This document shows, one piece after another, positions 8,362 through 16,529 of a DNA stretch of 47,072 bases. This DNA comes from UBA1412 sp964609795. GTDB lineage: Bacteria > Verrucomicrobiota > Verrucomicrobiia > Limisphaerales > UBA1412. Both the position numbers and the translations under genes were made by a program. The DNA is taken from the NCBI GenBank assembly GCA_964609795.1, contig CAZSTC010000013.1, positions 1 to 47,072 of the forward strand, in the 5' to 3' direction. The first letter of the stretch is position 1. The number at the start of each line of letters is the position of its first letter. The notes beneath the pieces are model-generated. The model worked only from the letters and a program-made list of their open reading frames with translations. It did not search any database and was not told the DNA's origin.

Positions 8362-9189
8362 TTAAGGGGTGTTCGCCGGATATTTCGGTCCCGGATATCT
8401 GTGTATCCAGCGGTCGATGACGCGGAATGTGCGCTTGCCGTGGCCCAGAACATGATGATCAGAGCCAAAAGTGCTCAGCTCCCAGTTGATCAGGAGATGC
8501 GCTCCGGAATAGCCAGGGCAGTAACGCCAGAGCCAATAATGGGTATGGGGGAAAATAACCGCCAGATCGATCAAACCCGATAGGCAAAAGACGGGAATCT
8601 TCGTCGTCGCAGCAACGGGACGCAGGTCGTTTTCGAGCGCAAGCTCCAGTCGATGCCAGACGGCGTCTCTATCCAACTGCGAGCGGCGTTGTTTGAACTC
8701 CATAATCTCCTCGCGGACAAGAGGGTCCTTCAAACAGCGGTACAGAATGCGGCGTCCGAAGAAACGCAGGAGGGAAAACTGTTTCTTGAGGGGAAGCCGG
8801 AAGTTTTTTCCAAAGAGCGTGATGCCGCACAAGGTCATGTGGTGCACGAAGCCGCCCGCGAGGATGATACCTTCGGGGGTGAAATTCTCAGGGTGAACAC
8901 GCTGCAATTCCAGAAGCTTCCAGCCCACCTGGGAGCCGAAGGATTCGGCAATAATCCAGCCGTGGGTGATCTTGTTTTCTTTCAGCAGATCCAGAACCGC
9001 CTGCCCATATTGCTGGAGGGTCCAGGTTTTGGTCCGGGGATAGGTAAACTCCACAAAACAATAGTGAGGGAGGGCCTGACGGCGGAAATCGCCGATCATG
9101 GACCAATCCCCGTGGATACCGGGTAAATAAATAAGCGTGGGCCCGGAAGGATCCCCGTGAATTCGAATAAGGAGTGGTTCTTCTTGCAT
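8362..9189 (-). CDS. Alpha/beta hydrolase family protein
   Basis: 275-residue cytoplasmic hydrolase with no signal peptide. The oxyanion region is YLPGIHGDW near residue 22; the nucleophile elbow is A-E-S-F-G with S83; the probable catalytic histidine lies in the C-terminal SDHHVLGHG segment, with an acid in GLIDLAV. Between strand 5 and the histidine is a basic cap region (KKQFSLLRFFGRR). The substrate cannot be told from sequence: esterase, thioesterase and lactonase are all possible. The start is 9 bases after the stop of the HAD phosphatase gene, so the two are probably co-transcribed on the minus strand. Confidence 0.8.
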   Translation of the reverse strand: MQEEPLLIRIHGDPSGPTLIYLPGIHGDWSMIGDFRRQALPHYCFVEFTYPRTKTWTLQQYGQAVLDLLKENKITHGWIIAESFGSQVGWKLLELQRVHPENFTPEGIILAGGFVHHMTLCGITLFGKNFRLPLKKQFSLLRFFGRRILYRCLKDPLVREEIMEFKQRRSQLDRDAVWHRLELALENDLRPVAATTKIPVFCLSGLIDLAVIFPHTHYWLWRYCPGYSGAHLLINWELSTFGSDHHVLGHGKRTFRVIDRWIHRYPGPKYPANTP

Positions 9190-9198
9190 TAAAAGCGC

Positions 9199-9975
9199 TT
9201 AAAACTGACCGTTCAGAAATCTCTCCACACCTTCAGCGATACCGGCGCCGGAAGAGAGCCCGGAAACGTAGCCGCCCTCTGCAAGAACCAGCTTTTTAAT
9301 CTGGTCTATCGCATTGGAGGGAGTGACGATAAAGCGGGCCACCTCTCGGCGGAGCATCGGGATATCGTTATAGTGGTCTCCGGCGACACAGACCTTTTCG
9401 GGGCCAATCCCCAGGTGGCGCTGCAATTCCAGGAGAGTCGTCCCCTTATTGTAATCCATGTGGGCCAGGCGCGCGTAGACATCATTGCGGACCAATGAAA
9501 TTTCCGGCACCGGGGCGAAATGCTTTTCCACCTCTTCGAGAAGGCGGTCGGCCTCGGGATTATTACGGGCAATAAAGCAGAGAGGAGAATATCCGTCACT
9601 GTAAAGAACTGAGCTCGAGTAATTTTTCTTAATCCACTCCTCCAAAGGCGGCAATAGCGAGGCGATTTTCTCGTAGAGCTTGCGGTGCACCTCCTGGCAA
9701 ATCTGGTTCCAGGGCTGCATCGGTTCATAGTCATCGCCTTTGCGCTCATAGAGCTCGCGCTCCACCGTGGAAAGGAAATCGGGCAGGACGTCTACCCCGC
9801 AATGATGGAGGGTCGCAAGGACTTCGTGGCGGTCGCGCCCGGTACTGATCACCCATTGGACACCTTTGGATTTGAGAGAGTGAATCAAATTCAAAAAACG
9901 GGGTGAAATGGGTGAGGAATCTCCACTTTCGTGAAAGATCGTTCCGTCAAAATCAGTGCAAAGTAAGCGAATCAT
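9199..9975 (-). CDS. HAD-superfamily (Cof-type) phosphatase
   Basis: 258-residue hydrolase with the HAD motifs in order: I, CTDFDGTIF (nucleophile D8, acid D10); II, ISTGRD; III, the lysine of MDYNKGTTL; IV, VAGDHYNDIPML. The central cap of about 100 residues and the late GDxxNDxxML motif place it in the Cof/IIB group, which dephosphorylates sugar phosphates and related small phosphoesters. The substrate is unknown. It is first in a two-gene minus-strand unit with the alpha/beta hydrolase, and divergent from the TPR-larBC genes. Confidence 0.88.
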   Translation of the reverse strand: MIRLLCTDFDGTIFHESGDSSPISPRFLNLIHSLKSKGVQWVISTGRDRHEVLATLHHCGVDVLPDFLSTVERELYERKGDDYEPMQPWNQICQEVHRKLYEKIASLLPPLEEWIKKNYSSSVLYSDGYSPLCFIARNNPEADRLLEEVEKHFAPVPEISLVRNDVYARLAHMDYNKGTTLLELQRHLGIGPEKVCVAGDHYNDIPMLRREVARFIVTPSNAIDQIKKLVLAEGGYVSGLSSGAGIAEGVERFLNGQF

Positions 9976-10065
9976 AGAATACCGGGAAGAAATGAACTCT
10001 TTTCAAACGCAGCCAGCCAAGCACAGGGCTTGCAGTTGGTTGAGTTTCATAGCAAAATAGGCCTT

Positions 10066-10545
10066 GTGTCAAGGCAAAATGACGAATGGATCGCCCTCTA
10101 TGACGAAGCTGTCTACCAGCTTGCGTTGGGGAATGTGGACCAGTGCATCGAGGAGCTCAATGCTCTTCTGAAGGAGTATCCCGATTGTCTGGATGCACAA
10201 CTGGCGTTGGGGAACGCCTATCTGCGCAAAAACGACTTGGAGCAGGCGCTGGGCGAAACACTCAAGGCCGTGGAGATGGAGGCGGAAAACCAGATGGCGC
10301 AGATGAACCTGAGCATCATCTATATGCGGATGGGCGACAAGGAAAAGGCCGAACATCATGCGCTCAAGGCCAAGCTCTCCTATTGGAAGAAGAGCGGCAA
10401 AGAGCCGCCGCCCTACCTGCGCGAAACGGTCCGCAATGACCTTCAGATTCTGGGTCAGACAACGCCTCAGCCGATGACCTTCTCCAAAAAGAAGAGCGAT
10501 GTGCAAGACACTCCGCCCTCTCCAAAACCTGAAACAGAATCCTGA
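10066..10545 (+). CDS. Tetratricopeptide repeat protein
   Basis: About 159 residues with two to three TPR units (YDEAVYQLALGN..., CLDAQLALGNAYLRKNDLEQAL..., MAQMNLSIIYMRMGDKEKAEHHALKA) and a proline/lysine-rich, probably disordered tail. The start is uncertain: the GTG at 10066 (MSRQNDEW) is preferred because homology-like sequence begins there, and a TTG at 10030 would add 12 residues. No signal peptide, so a cytoplasmic scaffold is likely. It ends 15 bases before larB and runs in the same direction, so it may be co-transcribed with the nickel-pincer genes, but nothing in its sequence shows a role in that pathway. Confidence 0.8.
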   Translation: MSRQNDEWIALYDEAVYQLALGNVDQCIEELNALLKEYPDCLDAQLALGNAYLRKNDLEQALGETLKAVEMEAENQMAQMNLSIIYMRMGDKEKAEHHALKAKLSYWKKSGKEPPPYLRETVRNDLQILGQTTPQPMTFSKKKSDVQDTPPSPKPETES

Positions 10546-10560
10546 AAAACAGCTTATTTC

Positions 10561-11331
10561 ATGAAAGACGCGCTCACACTGCTGGAAGAATTCAAGAACG
10601 GAAAAATCTCCGCTGAAGAGGTCCTGACGCAACTGGAACAAGATACGTCGGTCGACCTGGGTTTTGCCCATGTGGATATACACCGGGCCGAACGCAGCGG
10701 GTTTTCAGAAGTCATTTACGGCGAAGGCAAGACACCGGAGCAGGTTCTGGAGATCGCGACTCAGATTTTCCGGAACGCCCCGCAAGTCCTGATCACCCGG
10801 ATCACCTCTGCCCATATGGAGGCGGTGCGCTCCCGTTTCCCGGAAGTGGTCTATCACAAGGCGGCCCGCTGTCTCACCCTCGTGCGGGAGCCCCTGCCCA
10901 AACGGCCTCTGCCTATTGCGGTGCTTTGCGCAGGCACCAGCGATCTGCCTGTCGCAGAAGAGGCTGCCGTTACGGCCGAAATTATGGGTAATGATGTTAT
11001 CCGCCTTTATGACGTCGGCGTGGCCGGAATCCGTCGTCTCCTGGGCAACCTGGCCATACTGCGCAAGGCAAGCGTCCTGGTGGTCGTAGCCGGAATGGAG
11101 GGAGCGCTCCCCAGCGTTGTGGCCGGACTCGTCTCCAAACCGGTCATCGCCGTTCCGACAAGTGTCGGCTATGGCGCGAGCCTGGGCGGAATCGCGGCGC
11201 TCCTGGGAATGCTCAATAGCTGCGGCAGCGGAGTCACCGTGGTCAACATCGATAACGGCTTCGGGGCCGGTTACGCAGCCAGCCAAATTAATTCTCTCAC
11301 CCTGCAGGCACCTGCAGTCACAGAAAAATGA
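10561..11331 (+). CDS. larB: Nickel pincer cofactor biosynthesis protein LarB
   Basis: 256 residues. LarB carboxylates and hydrolyses nicotinic acid adenine dinucleotide, the first step of the nickel-pincer nucleotide (NPN) cofactor of lactate racemase and other LarA-type enzymes. The N-terminal helical segment ends in LGFAHVDIHRAERSGF...VIYGEGKTPEQ, a LarB hallmark; the C-terminal two thirds is an AIR-carboxylase-like domain (VLCAGTSDLPVAEEAAVTAE, GMEGALPSVVAGL, PTSVGYGASLGG). The stop overlaps the larC start as ATGA, so the two are translationally coupled. Confidence 0.94.
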   Translation: MKDALTLLEEFKNGKISAEEVLTQLEQDTSVDLGFAHVDIHRAERSGFSEVIYGEGKTPEQVLEIATQIFRNAPQVLITRITSAHMEAVRSRFPEVVYHKAARCLTLVREPLPKRPLPIAVLCAGTSDLPVAEEAAVTAEIMGNDVIRLYDVGVAGIRRLLGNLAILRKASVLVVVAGMEGALPSVVAGLVSKPVIAVPTSVGYGASLGGIAALLGMLNSCGSGVTVVNIDNGFGAGYAASQINSLTLQAPAVTEK

Positions 11332-12692
11332 AAACTTTATATTTAGACATTGTCGGAGGAATCAGCGGCGACATGTTCCTGGCGTCCCTGATTGACGTGG
11401 GGGTTCCGCAGGATGCCCTCAACCGCGAGCTGCAAAAGCTCCACCTGGATGGCTGGCATCTCCATACGGAGAGGCGGATTGTCCAAGGCATCTCCGGCAC
11501 CCACCTGGATGTGCATCAGCACGAACATTCCCACGAACATGAACACCAGCACGGGCATGAGGAGCCCCATCATCATGAGCATGAACATGACCACGGGCAC
11601 ACTCATGAACACTCCCATGAACATGACCACGGGCACACTCATGAGCATTCGCACGAACACGAGCACGGGAAGCCACATGAGCACGGCCCGCATCGGGGTT
11701 TCACGGAGATACGGCAGATCATAGAATCCTCCGCTCTCTCGGCCTGGGTCAAGGAGCGCGCGGTAAGCCTCTTCCTCAAAATCGGCACCGCAGAGGCGAA
11801 AATTCACGGCAAAACGCTCGAAACGATTCATTTTCACGAGGTAGGCGCGCTGGATTCCATCGTTGATATCGTGGGCGCCTGCATCGCCCTGGAGCTTCTG
11901 GGGCGGCCCGTAGTCCTGGCCTGCCGACCCACGGACGGCACGGGCTACGTGCATTGCGCACACGGGAAAATGCCGATTCCGGTCCCGGCCACGCTGGCCA
12001 TACTGGGTGCCAGCGGGGTACCACTCTCTCAGTGCGAGGAGGATTCGGAGATGATCACCCCGACAGGGGCGGCGATTCTGGCCGAGTTTGTCGAGTCTTT
12101 CGGGCCGATGCAGGATATCGTTGCGAAAAAAATCGGCTATGGTTTCGGTACTCGGATTCTGAAAACCCGGCCCAATATGCTCAGAGTCGTCCTGGGAGAG
12201 AGCACTGCCGGTGAAAAAGCGCCGGAGGATTGGGAAACCGACCGGGTGGAGCTTCTCCAGACTAATCTCGATGACAGCACCCCCGAATCCCTGGGGTACG
12301 TGCTGGAGCGCGCTCTGGAGCTGGGAGCTCTGGATGCCTGGCATACCTCCATTCAGATGAAAAAAAGCCGTCCGGCCGTGGAGCTTTCCATTCTCTGCAA
12401 CGCTTCGCAACTGGTTGAGTTCACCCGGCTTCTTTTCACGGAAACGGGCTCCATCGGCGTTCGGCACTATCCGGTTTCGCGGTTCAAGCTCCGGCGGGAA
12501 ACGGTTGAGGTCACGACAATTTACGGGCTCGTGCCGGTCAAGATCACCCGCAGCGGTGGGAAAATCCTCCATGCCAAGCCGGAGTTCGAGGCTTGCCGCG
12601 TTTTGTCACGGGAAAAAGGGATAGCGCTTCAGGAGATATTGGGCACGGTTCAGAAGGAGGCAGCCCTCTTGCAGAAGCCGCCTGAAAAATGA
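11328..12692 (+). CDS. larC: Nickel pincer cofactor biosynthesis protein LarC (nickel insertion), His-rich
   Basis: 454 residues; LarC inserts nickel into the sulfur-bearing P2TMN precursor using CTP. The N-terminus (MKTLYLDIVGGISGDMFLA) and the IHFHEVGALDSIVDIVGAC and TPTGAAILAEF segments are family-typical. N- and C-terminal parts are one uninterrupted frame, unlike the Lactobacillus plantarum case where larC1 and larC2 are joined by a programmed frameshift. Residues 63-122 form a metal-binding spacer with 29 histidines in 60 positions, partly encoded by a 36-bp direct repeat. The ATG overlaps the larB stop. LarE (sulfur transfer) and any LarA-type racemase are not in the window. Confidence 0.94.
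   Translation: MKTLYLDIVGGISGDMFLASLIDVGVPQDALNRELQKLHLDGWHLHTERRIVQGISGTHLDVHQHEHSHEHEHQHGHEEPHHHEHEHDHGHTHEHSHEHDHGHTHEHSHEHEHGKPHEHGPHRGFTEIRQIIESSALSAWVKERAVSLFLKIGTAEAKIHGKTLETIHFHEVGALDSIVDIVGACIALELLGRPVVLACRPTDGTGYVHCAHGKMPIPVPATLAILGASGVPLSQCEEDSEMITPTGAAILAEFVESFGPMQDIVAKKIGYGFGTRILKTRPNMLRVVLGESTAGEKAPEDWETDRVELLQTNLDDSTPESLGYVLERALELGALDAWHTSIQMKKSRPAVELSILCNASQLVEFTRLLFTETGSIGVRHYPVSRFKLRRETVEVTTIYGLVPVKITRSGGKILHAKPEFEACRVLSREKGIALQEILGTVQKEAALLQKPPEK
11584..11655 (+). repeat. 36-bp tandem direct repeat in the His-rich region of larC
   Basis: Two adjacent 36-bp copies (11584-11619 and 11620-11655), identical over the first 25 bases, each encoding 12 residues of alternating His. 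This is a likely slippage hotspot that can change the length of the nickel-binding spacer without breaking the frame. Confidence 0.75.
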
Positions 12693-12785
12693 ACTACGAG
12701 CGTTATTGGCTGAAAACAGAGGGTCAGGATGTCTTTTTTTGCGAAAACTCGGGAAGGCCTGAGACAAAAACCGCTGATATGCTCC

Positions 12786-12814
12786 TTGTGCCCTTGAGTC
12801 AAGTTTGGTAGAGT
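12786..12814 (+). promoter_or_regulatory. Possible extended -10 promoter of dapF
   Basis: TTGTGC, a 17-base spacer, then TAGAGT preceded by TGG. The hexamers are weak, but the TGG-TAGA(A/G)T core matches that upstream of lpdA. Start of transcription would fall only a few bases before the dapF start codon. Confidence 0.3.
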
Positions 12815-12826
12815 GCTGTGGCTATT

Positions 12827-13636
12827 ATGCTGGTAGAGTTTACAAAAATGAACGGGGCAGGAAATGACTTCGTCCTGATAGATAATCGCAACCGAAAACT
12901 CTCTTTGTTGCCGGAGCAGATTGCAGGCCTTTGCAATAGACAAAAGGCTATCGGAGCCGACGGACTGATTCTTCTGGAGAACAGCTCCAACGGTAAGGCG
13001 GATTACGCCTGGAAATTTTATAACAGCGACGGGAGCGAGGCTGAAATGTGCGGCAACGGTGCCCGCTGTTTTGCCCGCTTTGTCCGTCAATTGACAGGCA
13101 AGGAAGACCGGATCGCGTTCGAGACGCTCTCCGGCATCATCCATGCCGAGTTTGTGGATCATCTGGTCAAGGTCAGCTTGACGACTCCAACCGGGCTCCA
13201 TCTGGGAATGGATCTGCGGTGGGAAGGTGAATCCGGGAAAGTCCACTTTATCAACACAGGCGTTCCTCATGCGGTCTACTTCGTGGACCAGCTCGCTTCC
13301 GTCCCGGTTCAAAAATGGGGAGCCAGCCTGCGCTACCATGATCGATTCGGTCCCAAGGGGACGAACGTCAACTTTGCTCAGGTTCTGAACGACCACTCCA
13401 TCCGGGTACGCACTTACGAAAGAGGTGTGGAGGGCGAAACGCTGGCCTGCGGCACGGGTGTCACGGCCACAGCGCTCATCGCGTCACGAGTGTTCGATTG
13501 GCCTTCGCCGGTGACTGTTACTACTCAAGGCGGGGACCAGTTGCAGGTCGGGTTTACCCGGACCGGTGAAAATTTCAAGGATGTCACATTAACGGGTCCG
13601 GCCGAGGTTTCCTTCACCGGACAAATAGAGATTTAG
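12827..13636 (+). CDS. dapF: Diaminopimelate epimerase
   Basis: Converts LL- to meso-diaminopimelate for lysine and peptidoglycan synthesis, without PLP, using two cysteines. Both are present: C75 in MCGNGARC and C208 in LACGTGVTAT. The N-terminus FTKMNGAGNDFVLID is typical. The ATG at 12827 gives 269 residues; a GTG at 12818 would add three. It is the first gene of dapF-dapA-dapB, 20 bases upstream of dapA. Finding DapF implies an LL-DAP route (succinylase, acetylase or DapL); the deciding gene is not in the window. Confidence 0.96.
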   Translation: MLVEFTKMNGAGNDFVLIDNRNRKLSLLPEQIAGLCNRQKAIGADGLILLENSSNGKADYAWKFYNSDGSEAEMCGNGARCFARFVRQLTGKEDRIAFETLSGIIHAEFVDHLVKVSLTTPTGLHLGMDLRWEGESGKVHFINTGVPHAVYFVDQLASVPVQKWGASLRYHDRFGPKGTNVNFAQVLNDHSIRVRTYERGVEGETLACGTGVTATALIASRVFDWPSPVTVTTQGGDQLQVGFTRTGENFKDVTLTGPAEVSFTGQIEI

Positions 13637-13656
13637 AGATAGGAGATATTTTATTT

Positions 13657-14550
13657 ATGTTTAAAGGTGTTTACACAGCGCTGGTCACTCCGTTCAGGAA
13701 TGGCAAGCTTGATGAAGAAGCCTACATTGCCCTGGTCAATCGCCAGGTCGAGCAGGGAGTCGATGGCGTTGTGCCGGTCGGCAGTACGGGAGAATCCTCC
13801 ACGCTTTCTCCGGAAGAGCATCTGCACGTGATTGAACTGGCGGTGAAAACCGTAGCCGGCCGCATCAAAGTGGTCGCAGGCACGGGAGCCAACAGCACGG
13901 TAGAAGCTATCCACCTCACTCAGGCCGCTGAAAAGCTGGGGGTCGATGCCTCCCTGTTGGTCGCACCCTACTACAACAAGCCTTCTCAGGATGGGCTTTT
14001 TGAGCACTTTTCACAGATTGCCCGTAGTGTCAAAATACCGCTGATTCTCTACAGTATCCCGGGCCGATGCGGCATCGAGATCGGCGTGGAGACGGTGCGA
14101 CGTCTGGCCGAGGCCAATCCCAATATCGTCTCGATCAAAGAAGCCGGCGGAAATTCGGACCGCGTCAGCCAGTTGATGGATGCGGTCAGGAAACCGGGCT
14201 TCACCGTCCTGAGCGGCGACGATCCCCTCACCCTCTCCTTTATGGCGGTGGGTGCCCAGGGAGTCATCAGCGTGGCCTCCAACATTATTCCGGCAGAGGT
14301 TTGTGCGATGGTGCGGGCTTTTGCAGCAGGCAAAACGGCCGAGGCGCTCCGGATTCATCAGAAATATTATCCGCTCTATAAAAACCTGTTCGTGGAGACC
14401 AACCCGGTGCCGGTGAAAGCAGCGCTCTCCATGATGGGCAAATGCACTGAGGAAGTCCGCCTGCCGCTCTATCACCTTTCGGATAAGAGCCGCGCTGTGG
14501 TAAAACAGACTCTTGAGGCACTAAACCTGATCTCGGGCGCAAACCTGTAG
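13657..14550 (+). CDS. dapA: 4-hydroxy-tetrahydrodipicolinate synthase
   Basis: TIM-barrel lyase (297 residues) that condenses pyruvate with aspartate semialdehyde, the first committed step to diaminopimelate and lysine. The Schiff-base lysine is K161 (IVSIKEAGG). The pyruvate/proton-relay region is GSTGESSTL with YYNKP and YSIPGRCG; the first differs slightly from the usual GTTGESATL but keeps the hydroxyl residues. An AGGAGA site lies about 12 bases upstream of the ATG. It follows dapF and precedes dapB by 11 bases. Confidence 0.96.
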   Translation: MFKGVYTALVTPFRNGKLDEEAYIALVNRQVEQGVDGVVPVGSTGESSTLSPEEHLHVIELAVKTVAGRIKVVAGTGANSTVEAIHLTQAAEKLGVDASLLVAPYYNKPSQDGLFEHFSQIARSVKIPLILYSIPGRCGIEIGVETVRRLAEANPNIVSIKEAGGNSDRVSQLMDAVRKPGFTVLSGDDPLTLSFMAVGAQGVISVASNIIPAEVCAMVRAFAAGKTAEALRIHQKYYPLYKNLFVETNPVPVKAALSMMGKCTEEVRLPLYHLSDKSRAVVKQTLEALNLISGANL

Positions 14551-14561
14551 GAGCTCCAGCC

Positions 14562-15296
14562 ATGTTAAAAGTCGCAATCATCGGCTCCAGGGGACGCATG
14601 GGCAAAATGCTGATTAACTGTGCAGCCGAAAGACCGGAACTCGTCGTAGCGGCCACAGCCGATCTGGGCGATGACCTGGCCCAGGCTGTCGGGAGCGCTG
14701 ATGTAGTTATTGATTTCAGTTTTCACGAAACGACGCTGCCGGTAGCCCAGCTCTGCTCGAGTCAGGGAAAGCCTCTGGTCATCGGCACGACCGGCCACAC
14801 GCCCGAAGAGAAAAAGGCGATTGGGAAAACCGTAGAAAATATCCCCGTTGTCTGGGCATCCAATTACTCGACGGGTGTCAATACGCTCTTCTGGCTGGCT
14901 CGCAAAGCAACCGAGATTCTGGGCCCCTCTTTCGATATCGAGGTGGTGGAGATGCACCATCGACATAAGAAAGATGCTCCCAGCGGGACGGCTGATACTC
15001 TCGGGCGAATCCTCGCGGAGGCTCGCAAGAAGCAGTACGAAGAAGTGGTACGCCACGGTCGGGAAGGCCTGGTGGGTGAGCGCACAGCCGAAGAAATCGG
15101 GATGCACTCCCTGCGGGGCGGCGACGTCGTGGGAGACCATACGGTCATTTTTGCCGCCGACGGAGAGCGCGTGGAGCTGACGCACAAAGCCTCCAGCCGC
15201 GATACTTTTGCTCGAGGCGCTTTGAGAGCCGCCCTCTGGTGTGCTGGCAAGAAACCGGGCATCTACACGATGCAGGATGTCTTGAATTTAACCTAG
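14562..15296 (+). CDS. dapB: 4-hydroxy-tetrahydrodipicolinate reductase
   Basis: Reduces the DapA product with NAD(P)H; 244 residues. The N-terminal nucleotide fold is IIGSRGRMGKM, the active-site segment EMHHRHKKDAPSGTA carries the His and Lys of catalysis, and the C-terminal GIYTMQDVL is typical. A GGAG site precedes the ATG. It lies 11 bases after dapA. A run of nine T directly follows the TAG stop, but no adjoining hairpin makes it a terminator, so the following oxidoreductase gene (22 bases on) may be in the same transcript. Confidence 0.96.
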   Translation: MLKVAIIGSRGRMGKMLINCAAERPELVVAATADLGDDLAQAVGSADVVIDFSFHETTLPVAQLCSSQGKPLVIGTTGHTPEEKKAIGKTVENIPVVWASNYSTGVNTLFWLARKATEILGPSFDIEVVEMHHRHKKDAPSGTADTLGRILAEARKKQYEEVVRHGREGLVGERTAEEIGMHSLRGGDVVGDHTVIFAADGERVELTHKASSRDTFARGALRAALWCAGKKPGIYTMQDVLNLT

Positions 15297-15318
15297 TTTT
15301 TTTTTCGAATTAATCAGA

Positions 15319-16419
15319 ATGAAAAATCAATTATCCCGCCGTGATTTTGTAAAATCGACGGCTATTATCGGTGCGGCAGCGGCCATGATGCCCTCGGTCA
15401 TGGTAAGTGCCCAGGAAACCGCGAAGACCACGATCGCATTCGTCGGCTGCGCGCATATTCACACCCCCGACTTCATGAACAAAATGAAGGAACGGAAGGA
15501 CGTTAAAGTAAAGTATTGCTACGATCATAAGAATGAACGGGCCGAGAAATGGGCGAAGTTCCATTCCTGCGAAGCTCTCAGCGATAGCCCGGATAAAATC
15601 TGGAATGACCCGGAAGTCCAGGCCGTAGTGATCTGCTCTGAAACCAACCTGCATCGTCCGTTAGTGGAAGGTGCCGCCAAGGCCAAGAAGCACGCCTTCA
15701 TCGAGAAGCCGCTGGGCATCTCCGCCAAGGACAGCTACACCATGGCCAATGCGCTCAATAAGGCCGGAGTGCTCTTCACGACCGGCTACTTCATGAGGAC
15801 TGATCCCAAGCACCTCTTCCTGCGCGAGCAGGTAGCCAACGGAGCCTTTGGCAAGATCACCCGTGCAAGCGCATGGAATTGCCATAGTGGTTCGCTGGGC
15901 CGCTGGTTTGATACCGACTGGCGCTGGATGGCCGACGTCAAGCAATCGGGCTGCGGCGGTTTTGGCGATCTGGGAACGCACATGCTCGATATCCTCATGT
16001 GGATTTTCGGCGACGTGGAAAAAGCCACGGCCGATATTCAGGTGGCCGTCGGCAACTATGAAGATACCGACGAAATGGGCCAGGGTCTCATTCACTTCAA
16101 GAGCGGCGTCAGCGCCACGCTCACTGCCGGCTGGGTGGATATCGAATGCCCGGTCACGTTCATAATCTCCGGCACCGAGGGTCACGCCATCATCGACAGG
16201 GGCGACCTCTACTTCCGCTCCAAGAAGGTGGAAGGCGCCGACGGACGCGAGCCCTGGAAGAAGCTGCCCAAATCCCCGGTAGTGCCCATCCACCAGTTCA
16301 TCAACGCCGTTCAGGGCAAAGAAGAACCGCTGGTCAAGCCGACCGAGGCAGCCGACCGCGTTGCCGTGATGGAAGCCATGTACAAAGGCAGCAAGAAAAG
16401 CACCTGGGTGAAGATTTAG
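15319..16419 (+). CDS. Tat-exported Gfo/Idh/MocA family oxidoreductase
   Basis: 366 residues. The N-terminus SRRDFVKSTAIIGAAAAMMP is a twin-arginine signal, so the protein folds in the cytoplasm and is exported, probably with bound NAD(P). The Rossmann domain is FVGCAHIHTPDF, the EKPLG motif holds the conserved lysine, and the C-terminal domain has GGFGDLGTHMLDIL. Such exported Gfo/Idh/MocA proteins are multiplied in PVC bacteria and act on sugars or sugar-like alcohols; the substrate is not predictable. It sits after dapB in the same direction, yet has no evident link to lysine synthesis. Confidence 0.9.
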   Translation: MKNQLSRRDFVKSTAIIGAAAAMMPSVMVSAQETAKTTIAFVGCAHIHTPDFMNKMKERKDVKVKYCYDHKNERAEKWAKFHSCEALSDSPDKIWNDPEVQAVVICSETNLHRPLVEGAAKAKKHAFIEKPLGISAKDSYTMANALNKAGVLFTTGYFMRTDPKHLFLREQVANGAFGKITRASAWNCHSGSLGRWFDTDWRWMADVKQSGCGGFGDLGTHMLDILMWIFGDVEKATADIQVAVGNYEDTDEMGQGLIHFKSGVSATLTAGWVDIECPVTFIISGTEGHAIIDRGDLYFRSKKVEGADGREPWKKLPKSPVVPIHQFINAVQGKEEPLVKPTEAADRVAVMEAMYKGSKKSTWVKI

Positions 16420-16449
16420 TCATCCTGTTTTTTCGGGACAATTAATTCA

Positions 16450-16490
16450 GAGGTCATGCGGGACTCTTCAAAGCCTGCATGGCCTCTTTC
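16450..16490 (+). terminator. Probable terminator after the Tat oxidoreductase
   Basis: A 13-bp stem (16450-16462 with 16474-16486) with two G.U pairs that exist only in plus-strand RNA, then a short TTTC tail. The T tract is weak, so termination may be partial. It lies 31 bases after the stop codon. Confidence 0.6.
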
Positions 16491-16529
16491 AGGTAGATAG
16501 CCAATTTTAAAACGTCATCCAAAACAGCC

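Noticed and set aside
11515..11700. CRISPR-like or satellite repeat
   Set aside because: The short repeats encode the His-rich spacer of LarC in frame; spacing and lack of unique spacers do not fit CRISPR.
15294..15306. Terminator after dapB
   Set aside because: Nine T follow the stop codon directly, but the nearest hairpin is short and separated by over 20 bases, so the element is incomplete.
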